A stretch of 55,737 nt of DNA, taken from CAZGTQ01 sp964528575 (GTDB lineage Bacteria; Planctomycetota; UBA1135; GCA-002686595). The notes under the pieces were generated by a model. It worked only from the letters and a program-made list of their open reading frames with translations, was not told where the DNA came from and did no database searches. Positions 34,802 through 43,567 of this stretch are shown here, in pieces. Within the stretch, counting starts at the first letter, position 1. Every line of letters begins with the position of its first letter. The translations under genes were made by a program, and so were the position numbers. The stretch lies in NCBI GenBank assembly GCA_964528575.1, contig CAZGTQ010000231.1, positions 1 to 55,737 of the forward strand, written 5' to 3'.

Positions 34802-36577
34802 CTACTCGACGGCGCGTCCCGTCTTCGGATCGACGCGCAGGCCGAGCTCCTCGTCGGCGTGCACGTAGAACACGAAGCCGTACATCATCTCGTGGTACGT
34901 CTGCAGGCCGAAGCGCACGGTCGCCGCGGGGTCGGGGTTGTACGGGTTGAACGGCGAGTTGTCGAAGTGCGCGAGGCACTCGAGCACGGTGCCGGCGGGA
35001 AAGCGCACGGCCCCGCGCTCCCACTCGTACGCCATCTGCCAGTCGAAGTTGTAGTTCGGCACGAGCAGCAGCGTCTCGTCCTCCGCGCCCGGCCGCTTCG
35101 CGACGAAGCGCATGTCGCGGCCGCGCACGTGCATGTGCGCGAACATCCCGATGCCGATCGAGTCGGCATCGAGCTTGCGGCGGCCGACGACCTCGTGCGC
35201 CGGCGCGCCGGGCGGGATCTCGAAGCGGCGGCTCTGCACCTGCTCGTGGCGCAGCCGCTTGCGCACCGGCTCGCGCGGGTACGAGAGCCCGACGGCGATG
35301 CGGTCGGTCGCGCGCTCCCCGCTCGTGACGTAGTGCATCTGCAGCGCGAGCACCGAGCCGGCGGGGACGAGCACGGCGACGCCCTCGGGTAGCGTCATCG
35401 CGCTGCCGCCCGGCACCTGGCCGGTGATGAAGTTGTCCTGCGAGAAGCTCTCGCCGAGCGCGACGTACGCGAGGTTCGCGTGGTGCAGGACACGCGGGTT
35501 CTGCGGCTTGATCTCGACGCGAGCGAGCCACGTGTCGCGCGTGAACACGTACGGGAGGATCGTGTACTGGTACGGCACGTAACCGTCGGCGGGCACCTCC
35601 ACCTCGCGCGGCGAGCGCAGGACGAGGTCGGGCTCGCCGATGCGCCACTCGGCGCGCTCGAACGTCCGCGGCGGCGGCGCGAGCTCCGGGTCGCCGAGCG
35701 GCGTCCCCGCGGCGATCCACGCCGCGATCGTCTCGCGCTCTCGAGCGCTCATCAGCCGGCCCTCGTGGAACGAGCCGTAGTCCGGGCTCGCGAACCACGG
35801 CGGCATGCGCTGTTGCGCGACCGCCTCGGCGACGACGTCCGCGCGGTCGGCGACGTCGCGCGCCTCGACGAGCGCGAACGGCGCCGAGCCGCCGTCGTGG
35901 TGGCAGTCCTGACAGTAGCGCTGGACGAGCGGCGCGACGTGCTCCGACCACGTCGGCGGCGACGGCCCCGGCCGGGCCGCGCGCGACGCGGGGATCGGGC
36001 AGCCGTCGACCGCGGTCTCGGGAACGCGCACCTCGCGGCCGGCGAGGACGTCCTCGAGCGCCTCGCGCAGGTCCTCGCGCCCCGTCGACGGACGCGCGCC
36101 GCCGAAGCGGAACTGCCCGTCGACGCGCCCGCGGTAGCGCAGCACGCCGGCCGCATCGAGCACGCAGACCTCGGGCGTGCGCTCGGCCCCGAGCGCGCGC
36201 ACCGCGTCGCCGTCGAAGTCCTTCCCGAACGGGAACGCGGCGCCGGCCTCGACCGCGAACGCCGCGACCTCGACCAACGTCGTCGTCGGGCCGACGTCCA
36301 GCCCGAGGAAGCGCACGCCGCGCCCGCGCATCTCGCGCTCCAGGGCGGCGAGCCGCGGGAGGTAGCGCTGCGCCAGAGGGCACTCGACGGTGGTGAAGAC
36401 GACGACGCTCGCCTCGCGCGGGCCGAGCTCGTCGAGCGAGCGCCGCAGGTAGCGCGTGTCGACGAGCTCGAAACGCTCGACCCGCTGGCCGACCGCGACG
36501 CGCTCGTCGTCGCCGGACGCGGCGCCCGCCGCTCCCGCGAGCGCGACGAGGGCCGCCAACAGGGGGAAGGCTCTCAT
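34802..36577 (-). CDS. Redoxin / cytochrome c / copper monooxygenase-like fusion, exported
   Basis: 591 residues with signal peptide LLAALVALAGAAGAASG. Domain 1 (about 30-180) is a thioredoxin-fold redoxin with VVFTTVECPLAQRYLPRL, one Cys (66) where CxxC might be expected. Domain 2 carries a class I heme site, RYCQDCHHDGG (Cys222-His226) and a distal-type MPPWF. Domain 3 (330-end) has the copper type II ascorbate-dependent monooxygenase-like fold: NPRVLHHANLAYV, LQMHYVTSGERAT, MFAHMHVRGRDM and the C-terminal AHFDNSPFNPYNPDP. Such fusions are typical of planctomycete periplasmic oxidative enzymes; substrate unknown. Confidence 0.85.
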   Translation of the reverse strand: MRAFPLLAALVALAGAAGAASGDDERVAVGQRVERFELVDTRYLRRSLDELGPREASVVVFTTVECPLAQRYLPRLAALEREMRGRGVRFLGLDVGPTTTLVEVAAFAVEAGAAFPFGKDFDGDAVRALGAERTPEVCVLDAAGVLRYRGRVDGQFRFGGARPSTGREDLREALEDVLAGREVRVPETAVDGCPIPASRAARPGPSPPTWSEHVAPLVQRYCQDCHHDGGSAPFALVEARDVADRADVVAEAVAQQRMPPWFASPDYGSFHEGRLMSARERETIAAWIAAGTPLGDPELAPPPRTFERAEWRIGEPDLVLRSPREVEVPADGYVPYQYTILPYVFTRDTWLARVEIKPQNPRVLHHANLAYVALGESFSQDNFITGQVPGGSAMTLPEGVAVLVPAGSVLALQMHYVTSGERATDRIAVGLSYPREPVRKRLRHEQVQSRRFEIPPGAPAHEVVGRRKLDADSIGIGMFAHMHVRGRDMRFVAKRPGAEDETLLLVPNYNFDWQMAYEWERGAVRFPAGTVLECLAHFDNSPFNPYNPDPAATVRFGLQTYHEMMYGFVFYVHADEELGLRVDPKTGRAVE

Positions 36578-36705
36578 GGCGAGCGTCCAGGCTAGACTCT
36601 CCGCCCCTCTCCCCGCCTGGCCGGCGCATTTTCCCGGCGCCGGGCGCTCGCGACGGGCGCGCGTCGCCGTACGTACGTCGCCCGTCCACCCTGCCTCCCG
36701 AGCTC

Positions 36706-38742
36706 ATGCAGTCGACGTCCCCCCTCGCCCGCCTGTCCCTCGTCCTGCCGCTCCTCGCCGCGTCCGCCGTCCGGATCGGCGCCGCCCAGGAAGCTGCCCC
36801 CCCGCAAGCTCCCAAAGGCGTCGAGCGCGCGATCGAGGGCGCTGACGGTCTGCTCGTCGAGCCCGCGCTCGAGCCCGGCCGCGCCAGCGTGCTGCTGCTC
36901 GCCCGCGCCGGGTCGCTGTACGAGCCGGCCGAGCAGGCGGGCCTGGTCGCCGTGCTCGCGGCTGCATTGCGGGCGGAGCCGGGCCTCGATGCCTGGCTCG
37001 CCGAGCACGACGCGAGCCTGTCGGTCGAGCACGACCCCGACTACCTCGTCCTGGCGCTCGAGTGCCCCGAGGAGCACCTCGCCGCCGGCCTCGCGCGCGC
37101 CGCGGCGTTGCTCGCCGAGCCCCGTCTGCCCGCCGCCGCGGTCGACGCGGCACGCTCGGCGGCGCGCGCCGCGCTACCGGCCGAGAGCGCGGCTACGCTC
37201 GCCGACCGGACGCTGGCGATGGTGTCGTACGGCGCGCGCTCGCCGTTCGCGACGCTCGCGAGCGCCGAGACGCTCGCGCGCGTCGACCGCGACGCGCTGG
37301 CGGGCCACCTGCGCGCGTTCGCCGGCCGCGACCGCGTCTTCGCGGGCGTCGCGGCCGCCGCCGGCGCGGACGACGTCGCCGCGACGCTCGCGACCGCGCT
37401 CGAGTCGCTCGAGAAGTCGACCTCGGACGCGGACGCGCGGCACCCGACGTTCCGCACCCCGATCCGCACGCAGATCTACGTCGTCGACCGGCCCGACCGG
37501 CCCGCGGACGACGAGACGATTGCCGGCGCGAAACACACCGAGCTGCGTATCGCGACCGCGGGCGCGTCGCTCGGCGCGCTGCGCTACCCGCCGTGGCTCG
37601 TCTGGTCCGAGCTCGTCGGGGCGACGGTCGCGCAGCGCTTCGCCCACCTGCCGTCCGTGCGCGTGCGCCACGCCGGCGCAGCCTACGAGCGAGCGGGCCA
37701 GCTCGAGGTCGCGGCGACGGTGCCGCACGACGAGGTCGGCCGCACCGCGACAGACCTGCTCGAGTACGTCGCGTCGTCGCTGGAGCGGGCGCAGGACGAA
37801 GAGGCCCTCGAGGCGGCCAAGGCCGCGGCGTCGGGGAGGGCGGGCCACGCGGGCTCCACGCCGCGCGCGGCGTTCCGCGACCGCGTCCGGTGCGTGGCCG
37901 CCGGTCTGCCGCCCGCGTTCTGGAACGACCGCGAGCGCGCGATCCGCAACATGACGCCCGAGATCGTCGTCATGGGCACGGGCGGCGAGGTCGCGCTGCA
38001 GCAGTTCGTCGTCGTCGCCGTCGGTCCAGGCGCGAAGCTCGAGCGCTCGCTCGGCTACGTGGCGGCGGTGCAGGTGCTGCCCCCCACGCTCGAGGCCGCG
38101 CGCACGCCCGAGGGGATCGCGGCGGCGGCGCGACTCGTCGAGGCGCTCGGCGGCGCGGAGCGCTGGAGCGACGTGCGCGCGCTGCACATCGCGGTCACGG
38201 CGTCGACGCGCCTCGTCGACCCGAACGGGCAACCGTACGACGACGTGTCGAAGCACCTGCAATGGCGCTCGCTCGACGACATGCTGTTCCGCGAGGAGCG
38301 GCGCGCGGTCGGCCGCGGGCTGCTCGTCGACGTCCTCGACGGCGCGGGCGGCTGGTCGCGCGATCCGGTGAACGTCACCGGCGTCGCTCCGCGCCGGCTC
38401 GCGATGCAGCAGGGCGGCGCGCGGCGCTACCTCTACCGGCTCGTGCACCGCCTCGCGGCCGGCGAGCCGCTGGGCCTGTCGGTCGACGAGAGCGGCGCGC
38501 TGCTCGTCTTCGACGATCTCGAGCCGCTCGCCCGCCTCGTGCTCGAAAAGTCGGGCCGTCCGCGCTCGCTGTCGTGGGCCGGCCTCGGCTACGAGCAGAC
38601 GTTCGTCTACGACGAGTGGGCCGAGCACGAGGGCATCCGCTACGCCCGCGCGTGGCACCTCGACGGCATCGACGCGCGCTTCGAGATCACGCGCATCGAG
38701 CTGAACCCCGAGCTCACCGACGAGCTGTTCGCGCGGCCCTAG
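36706..38742 (+). CDS. Secreted M16-like protein lacking the zinc-binding HxxEH motif
   Basis: 678 residues with signal peptide LVLPLLAASAVRIGAAQ. Residues 45-230 follow the M16 N-terminal domain in outline: VLLLARAGSLYEPAEQAGLVAVLAAAL (the beta-strand/helix that normally ends in HLLEH) and VSYGARSPFATLASAETLARVDRDALAGHLRAF. HxxEH is absent, and the following helix runs on without the His-Glu pair. The middle (260-420) resembles a second M16 half. The rest is unassigned. It may be a non-catalytic partner or an adaptor. No neighbour encodes an active M16 subunit. Confidence 0.65.
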   Translation: MQSTSPLARLSLVLPLLAASAVRIGAAQEAAPPQAPKGVERAIEGADGLLVEPALEPGRASVLLLARAGSLYEPAEQAGLVAVLAAALRAEPGLDAWLAEHDASLSVEHDPDYLVLALECPEEHLAAGLARAAALLAEPRLPAAAVDAARSAARAALPAESAATLADRTLAMVSYGARSPFATLASAETLARVDRDALAGHLRAFAGRDRVFAGVAAAAGADDVAATLATALESLEKSTSDADARHPTFRTPIRTQIYVVDRPDRPADDETIAGAKHTELRIATAGASLGALRYPPWLVWSELVGATVAQRFAHLPSVRVRHAGAAYERAGQLEVAATVPHDEVGRTATDLLEYVASSLERAQDEEALEAAKAAASGRAGHAGSTPRAAFRDRVRCVAAGLPPAFWNDRERAIRNMTPEIVVMGTGGEVALQQFVVVAVGPGAKLERSLGYVAAVQVLPPTLEAARTPEGIAAAARLVEALGGAERWSDVRALHIAVTASTRLVDPNGQPYDDVSKHLQWRSLDDMLFREERRAVGRGLLVDVLDGAGGWSRDPVNVTGVAPRRLAMQQGGARRYLYRLVHRLAAGEPLGLSVDESGALLVFDDLEPLARLVLEKSGRPRSLSWAGLGYEQTFVYDEWAEHEGIRYARAWHLDGIDARFEITRIELNPELTDELFARP

Positions 38743-38769
38743 TCCGGGCTAGACGCGCGCTACTGGGGA

Positions 38770-39576
38770 TCACGGGAGCGCGCGCAGCTCTCGGAAGAGC
38801 CGCGCGAGCCGCGCGACGCGCTCGCGGTCGACCGGCGCGTCCGCGCGCCCGTCGCGCTTCAGCCACGTGCCGACGATCGCGCCGTCGGCGACGGCGAGCA
38901 GCTCTCGGGCGCTCTCCTCGTCGAAGCCCGAGCCGACGAGGAGCGGCGCGCTCGGCACGCTCTCGCGCACGCGCTCGAGGTCGGCCTGCGCCGTGCGCGC
39001 GCCCGTGCCGGAGCCGCTGACGACGAGCGCGTCGGCGAGCCCCCGCTCGACCGTCTCGCGCGCGGCGCGCTCGATCGGCTCGGCCCCCAGCGGCGTCGCG
39101 TGCTTCACGTGCACGTCGGCGAGGATCGCGACCTGGGGGCACAGTCGCGCGCGCTCGCGCAGCGTCTGGGCGGCGCGGCCCTCGAGCACGCCCTGGTCGG
39201 TGACCGCGGCGCCCACGTGCACGTTGACGCGCACGAACCGCGCGCCGGTCGCGGCCGCGAGCCCCAGCGCCGAGCGCGCGTCGTTGCGCAGGCAGTTCAC
39301 GCCGAGCGGCAGCGCACCGGCCTCCGCGCGCACCGCGTCGAGCGCGAGCGCCATCGCCGCGACGGTCTCCGGCGGCACGCGCTCGCCCCAGAACGGCACG
39401 TCGCCGAAGTTCTCGACGAGCACCGCGTCGCAGCCGCCCTCGGCGAGCGCGCACGCGTCGCTGCGCGCGGCCTCGAGGACCGCGCGGAGATCCCCGCCGA
39501 AGCGCGGCGCGCCCGGCAGCGGCAACAGGTGCACCATGCCGACGAAGAGCGGCGGTCGGGAGAACAGGTCGCTCAT
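38770..39576 (-). CDS. btpA: BtpA family protein
   Basis: 268 residues, a TIM-barrel BtpA family member: FVGMVHLLPLPGAPRFGG at the N-terminus, GGCDAVLVENFGDVPFWGE, LPLGVNCLRNDARSALGLAA and SGTGARTAQADLERVRES are strongly characteristic. The family name comes from a factor for photosystem I biogenesis in cyanobacteria, but the proteins occur widely in non-photosynthetic bacteria and may bind a nucleotide-like ligand; no substrate is established. Start at the ATG of MSDLFSRPP, supported by lack of similarity upstream. Confidence 0.9.
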   Translation of the reverse strand: MSDLFSRPPLFVGMVHLLPLPGAPRFGGDLRAVLEAARSDACALAEGGCDAVLVENFGDVPFWGERVPPETVAAMALALDAVRAEAGALPLGVNCLRNDARSALGLAAATGARFVRVNVHVGAAVTDQGVLEGRAAQTLRERARLCPQVAILADVHVKHATPLGAEPIERAARETVERGLADALVVSGSGTGARTAQADLERVRESVPSAPLLVGSGFDEESARELLAVADGAIVGTWLKRDGRADAPVDRERVARLARLFRELRALP

Positions 39577-39631
39577 CGCGGGGAGCTTACCCGCATTGGA
39601 CCGCGGGAGGCCGATCCGCCACCATGCGCCC

Positions 39632-39970
39632 ATGCCGCGCCGCCGCCGCTCCGCCGGGCGCTTCGTGCCGTGGGCCTGCACGTTCGCGGGCGGCGTGGTC
39701 ACGGGGGTCGGGCTCGTCCTCATGGCGCAGGTGCGCGTGATCCGCTACGTCCAGGGCGAGATCGGGCGGCTCAATGCGATCGAGCGGCTGCTCGGTAAGG
39801 CGACGTTCCTGTGGCGCAGCCTCGACGAGAAGGTCGCGCTCGCGCTCGGCGAGATCTCGCACGAACACCTCGAGCACACGCACTTCGCCGGGCTCGCGCT
39901 CGCGCTCTTCGGGCTCCTCGGCGTCGGGATCGCCCTGCCGCGCCTGCTGCGCGGGAAGTGGGTCCGGTGA
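39632..39970 (+). CDS. Small two-helix membrane protein
   Basis: 112 residues with two hydrophobic segments, VPWACTFAGGVVTGVGLVLMA near the N-terminus and FAGLALALFGLLGVGIALPRLL near the end, joined by a 45-residue charged/amphipathic stretch (VQGEIGRLNAIERLLGKATFLWRSLDEKVALALGEIS). No family recognised. The stop overlaps the GTG of the recQ-like gene, making a chain of three overlapping genes with the next membrane protein. Confidence 0.7.
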   Translation: MPRRRRSAGRFVPWACTFAGGVVTGVGLVLMAQVRVIRYVQGEIGRLNAIERLLGKATFLWRSLDEKVALALGEISHEHLEHTHFAGLALALFGLLGVGIALPRLLRGKWVR

Positions 39971-41712
39971 GCGCGCCCCCCGCCGACCCGCTGCTCGAGA
40001 CGCTGCGGTCGCGGTTCGGCCTCGATGCGTTCCGCGGCCCCCAGCGCGAGGCGATCGAGGCGGTGCTCGCGGGCCGGGACGTGCTGCTGACGATGCCGAC
40101 AGGCGCGGGCAAGTCGCTCGTGTACCAGCTCCCCGCGCTCGTCCTCGACGGCCTCGTGCTCGTCGTCAGCCCGCTGATCGCGCTGATGAAGGACCAGGTC
40201 GACGCGCTGGTCGAGCGCGGGATCGCGGCGACGTTCGTCAACTCGTCGATCGACGCCGCCGAGCGCGCGCGCCGGCTCGAGCGCGCCGCGCGCGGCGAGC
40301 TCGACCTGCTGTTCGTCACGCCCGAGCGCTTCCGCAGCCCCGCGTTCGACGAGCTCCTGCCGCGCCTGCGCGTCGCGCGCTTCGCGGTCGACGAGGCGCA
40401 CTGCATCAGCCAGTGGGGCCACGACTTCCGGCCGGACTACTCGCGCCTGGGCGAGTACCGCCGGCGCGTCGGCTCGCCGCCGGCGATCGCCCTGACCGCG
40501 ACGGCGACGCCCGCGGTGGCGAGCGACATCGTCGGCCGCCTCGAGCTGACGGACCCGCTCGTGATCCGCACGGGCATCGAGCGGCCGAACCTGTTCCTCG
40601 CGGCGACTGTCGTCGACCACGCCGAGGACAAGCTCCCGATTCTCGCCGACCGCGTGCGCTCGATCGACGGGCCCGGCATCGTCTACTCGACCCTCGTGCG
40701 CGACCTCGAGGAGCTGCACGTCGAGCTGCGCCGGCGCGGCGTCGACAGCCTCGTCTACCACGGCAAGCTGTCGGCGCGCGAGCGGCGCGAGATGCAGGAC
40801 GCGTTCATGCGGAGCGAGCGCCGGGTCGTGCTCGCGACCAACGCGTTCGGCATGGGGGTCGACAAGGCGGACATCCGCTTCGTGCTGCACGCGCAGGTGC
40901 CGCGCACGCTCGAGGCGTGGACGCAGGAGGTCGGCCGCGCCGGCCGCGACGGCCTGCCGGCGTGGTGCGAGCTGCTCTTCCTCGAGGAGGACCTCGCGAT
41001 CCACCAGAGCTTCGTCTCGTGGGCGAACCCCTCGCGCGAGTACGTCCTGGGCGTGTACGAGACGCTGCGGAGCTGGGGCGAGCGCGTCGCGACGCGCGAT
41101 CTCGACGATCTGCGCGCGGAGCTGCTCGTCAAGAACCGCAGCGACAACCGCGTCTCGATCGCGCTGAGCTGGCTCGAGGTGCTCGGCGTGATCGCGGGCT
41201 CGTTCGAGGCGCACGACCTGCGCGTCGTGCGGCCGCTCGAGCCCGGCGAGCTGCCCGCGTCGGTCGGCTCGCCCGACAAGCACCGGCACGACCTGATGGG
41301 CCTCTTGGCGCTGGCGCGCTTCGCGAAGGACGCCCAGACGTGCCGGCGAGCGGCGGTCGCGGCGCACTTCGCCCTGCCCGCGCCGCCCGTGCCCTGCGGC
41401 GCGTGCGACGCGTGCACGCCGGCCGACGCGTGGCGCGCGGAGCGGTTCTGCGCGCGAGAGGAGACGCCGCGCGAGGTGCGCGGCGACGAGCACGTCGGCG
41501 AGATCGCCCGGCCTGCGCCCGCCGAACGCGGGCGCTCGCGCGGCGGCTTCCGGCGCGGCGATTGGGTGCGCATCGACCGCCGGCACCTCGGCCAGGTCGT
41601 GCGCGTCGAGGGCGAGGGCGATCGCGTGCGGCTGGTCGTCGAGGACGCCCGCGACCTGCGCCAGCGCACGATCGACCCGCGCCGGCGGCGCGTGGAACGG
41701 TGCGATCCATGA
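39967..41712 (+). CDS. recQ: RecQ-type ATP-dependent DNA helicase with a C-terminal KOW-like segment
   Basis: 581 residues. Helicase motifs: FRGPQREAIEAVLAGRDVLLTMPTGAGKS (I), VVSPLIALMKDQVD (Ia), AVDEAHCISQWGHDFRPDY (II, the RecQ-specific SQWGHDFR), ALTATATP (III), VYHGKLSARERREM and the VI motif EVGRAGRDG. The zinc-binding subdomain has CGACDAC; an HRDC domain is missing. The last 60 residues, RRGDWVRIDRRHLGQVVRVEGEGDRVRLVVEDAR, form an SH3/KOW-like module. Compared with typical RecQ this is short. Acts in DNA repair. GTG start; ATGA overlap with the next gene. Confidence 0.88.
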   Translation: MSAPPADPLLETLRSRFGLDAFRGPQREAIEAVLAGRDVLLTMPTGAGKSLVYQLPALVLDGLVLVVSPLIALMKDQVDALVERGIAATFVNSSIDAAERARRLERAARGELDLLFVTPERFRSPAFDELLPRLRVARFAVDEAHCISQWGHDFRPDYSRLGEYRRRVGSPPAIALTATATPAVASDIVGRLELTDPLVIRTGIERPNLFLAATVVDHAEDKLPILADRVRSIDGPGIVYSTLVRDLEELHVELRRRGVDSLVYHGKLSARERREMQDAFMRSERRVVLATNAFGMGVDKADIRFVLHAQVPRTLEAWTQEVGRAGRDGLPAWCELLFLEEDLAIHQSFVSWANPSREYVLGVYETLRSWGERVATRDLDDLRAELLVKNRSDNRVSIALSWLEVLGVIAGSFEAHDLRVVRPLEPGELPASVGSPDKHRHDLMGLLALARFAKDAQTCRRAAVAAHFALPAPPVPCGACDACTPADAWRAERFCAREETPREVRGDEHVGEIARPAPAERGRSRGGFRRGDWVRIDRRHLGQVVRVEGEGDRVRLVVEDARDLRQRTIDPRRRRVERCDP

Positions 41713-42425
41713 GCCCAACCCTCGCGCTCGCCGCGCCGAGCGCGGTGCACTACCTGCCGCTCGCGACGACCGCGCTCGCCGCGGCCTTCGCCGTCGCGCT
41801 CTTCTTGCGCTGGCGCGAGCGCGGTGGCCTCCATCTCGCCTGGTGGTGCGCCGGCGTCGTGTGCTACGGCACAGGCACTGCGATCGAGAGCGCGATCGTG
41901 CTCGCGGGCAACGGGCCGGGGCTCACGCGCGCGTGGTACGCGGCGGGCGCGGTGCTCGGCGCGTACCCGCTCGCGCAGGGCAGCGCGTACCTCGTCCTCA
42001 CGCGCCGCGCCGCGCACGCGGCGACGGCGCTGACCGCCCCGCTCGTCGCCGTGCTCGCGCTCGCGACGCTCGCGGCGCCGGTCGACGCGGCGGCGCTGGA
42101 GCCGCACCGGCCGGCGTCGGCGGCGATCGGATGGAGCTGGATCCGCGCGCTCGTGCCGTTCGTCAACGGGTACGCGGCGCTCGTGCTCGTCGGGAGCGCG
42201 GCGTGGAGCGCGGTGCGCTTCGCGCGCCGGCGCCGCACCGGCGAGCCCGCGGCCGGCCGCCGCGCGCTGGGGAACGCGCTCATCGCGCTCGGCGCGCTGC
42301 TCCCCGGCATCGGCGGCGCGATCGCCCGCCACGGACCGGTCGAGCCGCTCTACGTGACGGAGCTCGTCGGGCTCGCGCTGATCGCCGCCGGCTACGCCGC
42401 GTGCACCCGCGGCCGGGGGGGCTGA
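41709..42425 (+). CDS. Integral membrane protein, function unknown
   Basis: 238 residues with about six or seven transmembrane segments: LPLATTALAAAFAVALFLRW, WWCAGVVCYGTGTAIESAIV, AAGAVLGAYPLAQGSAYLVL, ALTAPLVAVLALATLA, LVPFVNGYAALVLVGSAAW, ALGNALIALGALLPGIGG and VTELVGLALIAAGYAAC. No family recognised. It shares an ATGA overlap with recQ, so it is translated with it; a repair link is not otherwise apparent. Confidence 0.72.
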   Translation: MSPTLALAAPSAVHYLPLATTALAAAFAVALFLRWRERGGLHLAWWCAGVVCYGTGTAIESAIVLAGNGPGLTRAWYAAGAVLGAYPLAQGSAYLVLTRRAAHAATALTAPLVAVLALATLAAPVDAAALEPHRPASAAIGWSWIRALVPFVNGYAALVLVGSAAWSAVRFARRRRTGEPAAGRRALGNALIALGALLPGIGGAIARHGPVEPLYVTELVGLALIAAGYAACTRGRGG

Positions 42426-42452
42426 ACAGCGGCTGCCGAATCGGCACGCAAC

Positions 42453-42469
42453 GCTGCCAGAGCGGCAGC
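42453..42469. terminator. Short hairpin downstream of the recQ gene chain
   Basis: Six-base-pair stem GCTGCC/GGCAGC with a five-base loop, 27 bases after the stop of the last gene in the chain. There is no T-tract. It may mark the end of that transcript before the heat-shock genes. Confidence 0.3.
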
Positions 42470-42530
42470 CAGCGCCGCGCGGGCGCGTCGAAACTGCCCT
42501 CGCGACCCCGCCAGCAGCGCCTTCAGCGGC

Positions 42531-42546
42531 TGGCATCCCTCTTGCT
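42531..42546 (+). promoter_or_regulatory. Sigma-54-type promoter match upstream of the Hsp20 genes
   Basis: TGGCATCCCTCTTGCT keeps GG at -24 and GC at -12 separated by exactly ten bases, and matches the wider consensus TGGCAC-N5-TTGC except at one or two positions. It lies in a 226-base gap, 106 bases before the chosen start of the first Hsp20 gene. A sigma-54 enhancer-binding protein is not in the window. Confidence 0.5.
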
Positions 42547-42638
42547 TCTGGCGCAGCGGCTCGGGCGCGGCGCGCGATCGCCGGCCCCGTGACCCTTCGA
42601 TCCCCGCGAGTAGCTGAGGCCCAAGGCCCGATCCACGA

Positions 42639-42683
42639 GGTCTGGTACGACATGGTCCGGTACGACACGGTCTGGTACAGCAT
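42639..42683. repeat. Three tandem 15-bp units at the Hsp20 start codon
   Basis: Three consecutive imperfect 15-base units of the type GGTCTGGTACGACAT cover 42639-42653, 42654-42668 and 42669-42683. The chosen ATG is the end of the first unit. If translated in the same frame they give a five-residue repeat (VWYDM, VRYDT, VWYSI). They may lie in the leader and first codons and could fold or mask the ribosome site. Confidence 0.75.
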
Positions 42684-43110
42684 CGACGAGCCCCGCCGCA
42701 ACGGGCTGCGCCCCGCGGCGGACCTGTTCCCGCACCTGGCGACCGCGCAGGCGCTCCCCCGCCGGCGCGCTCTCGCGGTTGCGGCCCACCCGCCGCTGTG
42801 CGTGGCGCGCCAGGACGACGCGCTGAGCGTCGTCGCCGAGCTCCCGGGCCGCACCGCCGCGGACGTCGAGATCGTCGTCGAGCACGACGTCCTGACGCTG
42901 CGCGGCCGCGAGCTGCCGGCCGAGGCCGGCGAGGACGTGCGCGTGCTGCGCCGCGAGCGGCACCGCGGCGCGTTCGAGCGGCGCCTGCGCGTCCCGTTCG
43001 AGATCGACGCCGATCGCGTGAGCGCGCGCTTCGCCGACGGGCTCCTCACGATCCGCGTCGCCGAGCCCGCCGCGAACGCGCCGCGGACCATCTCCATCGA
43101 CACCGAGTGA
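42652..43110 (+). CDS. Small heat-shock protein (Hsp20/alpha-crystallin), first of three
   Basis: 152 residues. The alpha-crystallin domain runs from about 60 to 150: LCVARQDDALSVVAELPGRTAADVEIVVEHDVLTLRG and ERRLRVPFEIDADRVSARFADGLLTIRVAEP, ending with the usual I-x-I (ISI). An ATP-independent holdase for unfolding proteins. Start chosen at ATG 42652, with GAGG eleven bases upstream; a GTG at 42589 would add 21 residues. The N-terminus overlaps three 15-bp tandem repeats. First gene of an Hsp20 trio. Confidence 0.88.
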   Translation: MVRYDTVWYSIDEPRRNGLRPAADLFPHLATAQALPRRRALAVAAHPPLCVARQDDALSVVAELPGRTAADVEIVVEHDVLTLRGRELPAEAGEDVRVLRRERHRGAFERRLRVPFEIDADRVSARFADGLLTIRVAEPAANAPRTISIDTE

Positions 43111-43163
43111 CCCGCACCGAGTCCCCCGATCCAGTGATCCCGCCCAGTGAAGGGAGAAACGCA

Positions 43164-43532
43164 ATGAGCACCGAGACCACGCTCCCCGTCGCGACTCCGC
43201 GCGCCGACGTCGTCGAGCGCAGCGACCGGATCGAGATCATGCTCGACCTGCCGGGCGCCGACCGCGACTCGATCGAGGCGCAGGTCGAGCGCGGCGTCCT
43301 GGTCGTGCGCGCCCGCGCCGCCTGCGCGCTTCCCGCCGATGCCCACGAGCTGCGCCGCGAGTTCGCGGCGCGCCGGTTCGAGCGCTCGTTCCATCTCGCG
43401 GTCGAGATCGACTCCGACGCGATCCGCGCCCGTTACGACGACGGCGTGCTGCAGCTCGAGCTGCCGCGCCGCCAGCCCGCGCGCCGCTCGATCCCGATCC
43501 GGACCGAGCCCGAGCGCACCGCGTCCGAGTGA
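43164..43532 (+). CDS. Small heat-shock protein (Hsp20), second of three
   Basis: 122 residues, short even for the family; the N-terminal arm is only about 15 residues. Alpha-crystallin strands: RSDRIEIMLDLPGADRDSIEAQV, VERGVLVVRARAA, RRFERSFHLAVEIDSDAIRARYDDGVLQLELPRRQ, and the C-terminal I-P-I (SIPIRT). AGGGAGAAAC precedes the ATG closely, a strong ribosome site. It is 53 bases after the first Hsp20 stop. Mixed oligomers with its neighbours are likely. Confidence 0.9.
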   Translation: MSTETTLPVATPRADVVERSDRIEIMLDLPGADRDSIEAQVERGVLVVRARAACALPADAHELRREFAARRFERSFHLAVEIDSDAIRARYDDGVLQLELPRRQPARRSIPIRTEPERTASE

Positions 43533-43567
43533 CCCCGTCCACCGTCAGCGCCCATTCGAGAACCCCG

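Noticed and set aside
38755..38783. A hairpin terminator between the M16-like and btpA genes
   Set aside because: The GCGCGCT/AGCGCGC arms are short, the loop is 15 bases and there is no T-tract, so chance pairing in GC-rich DNA is likely.
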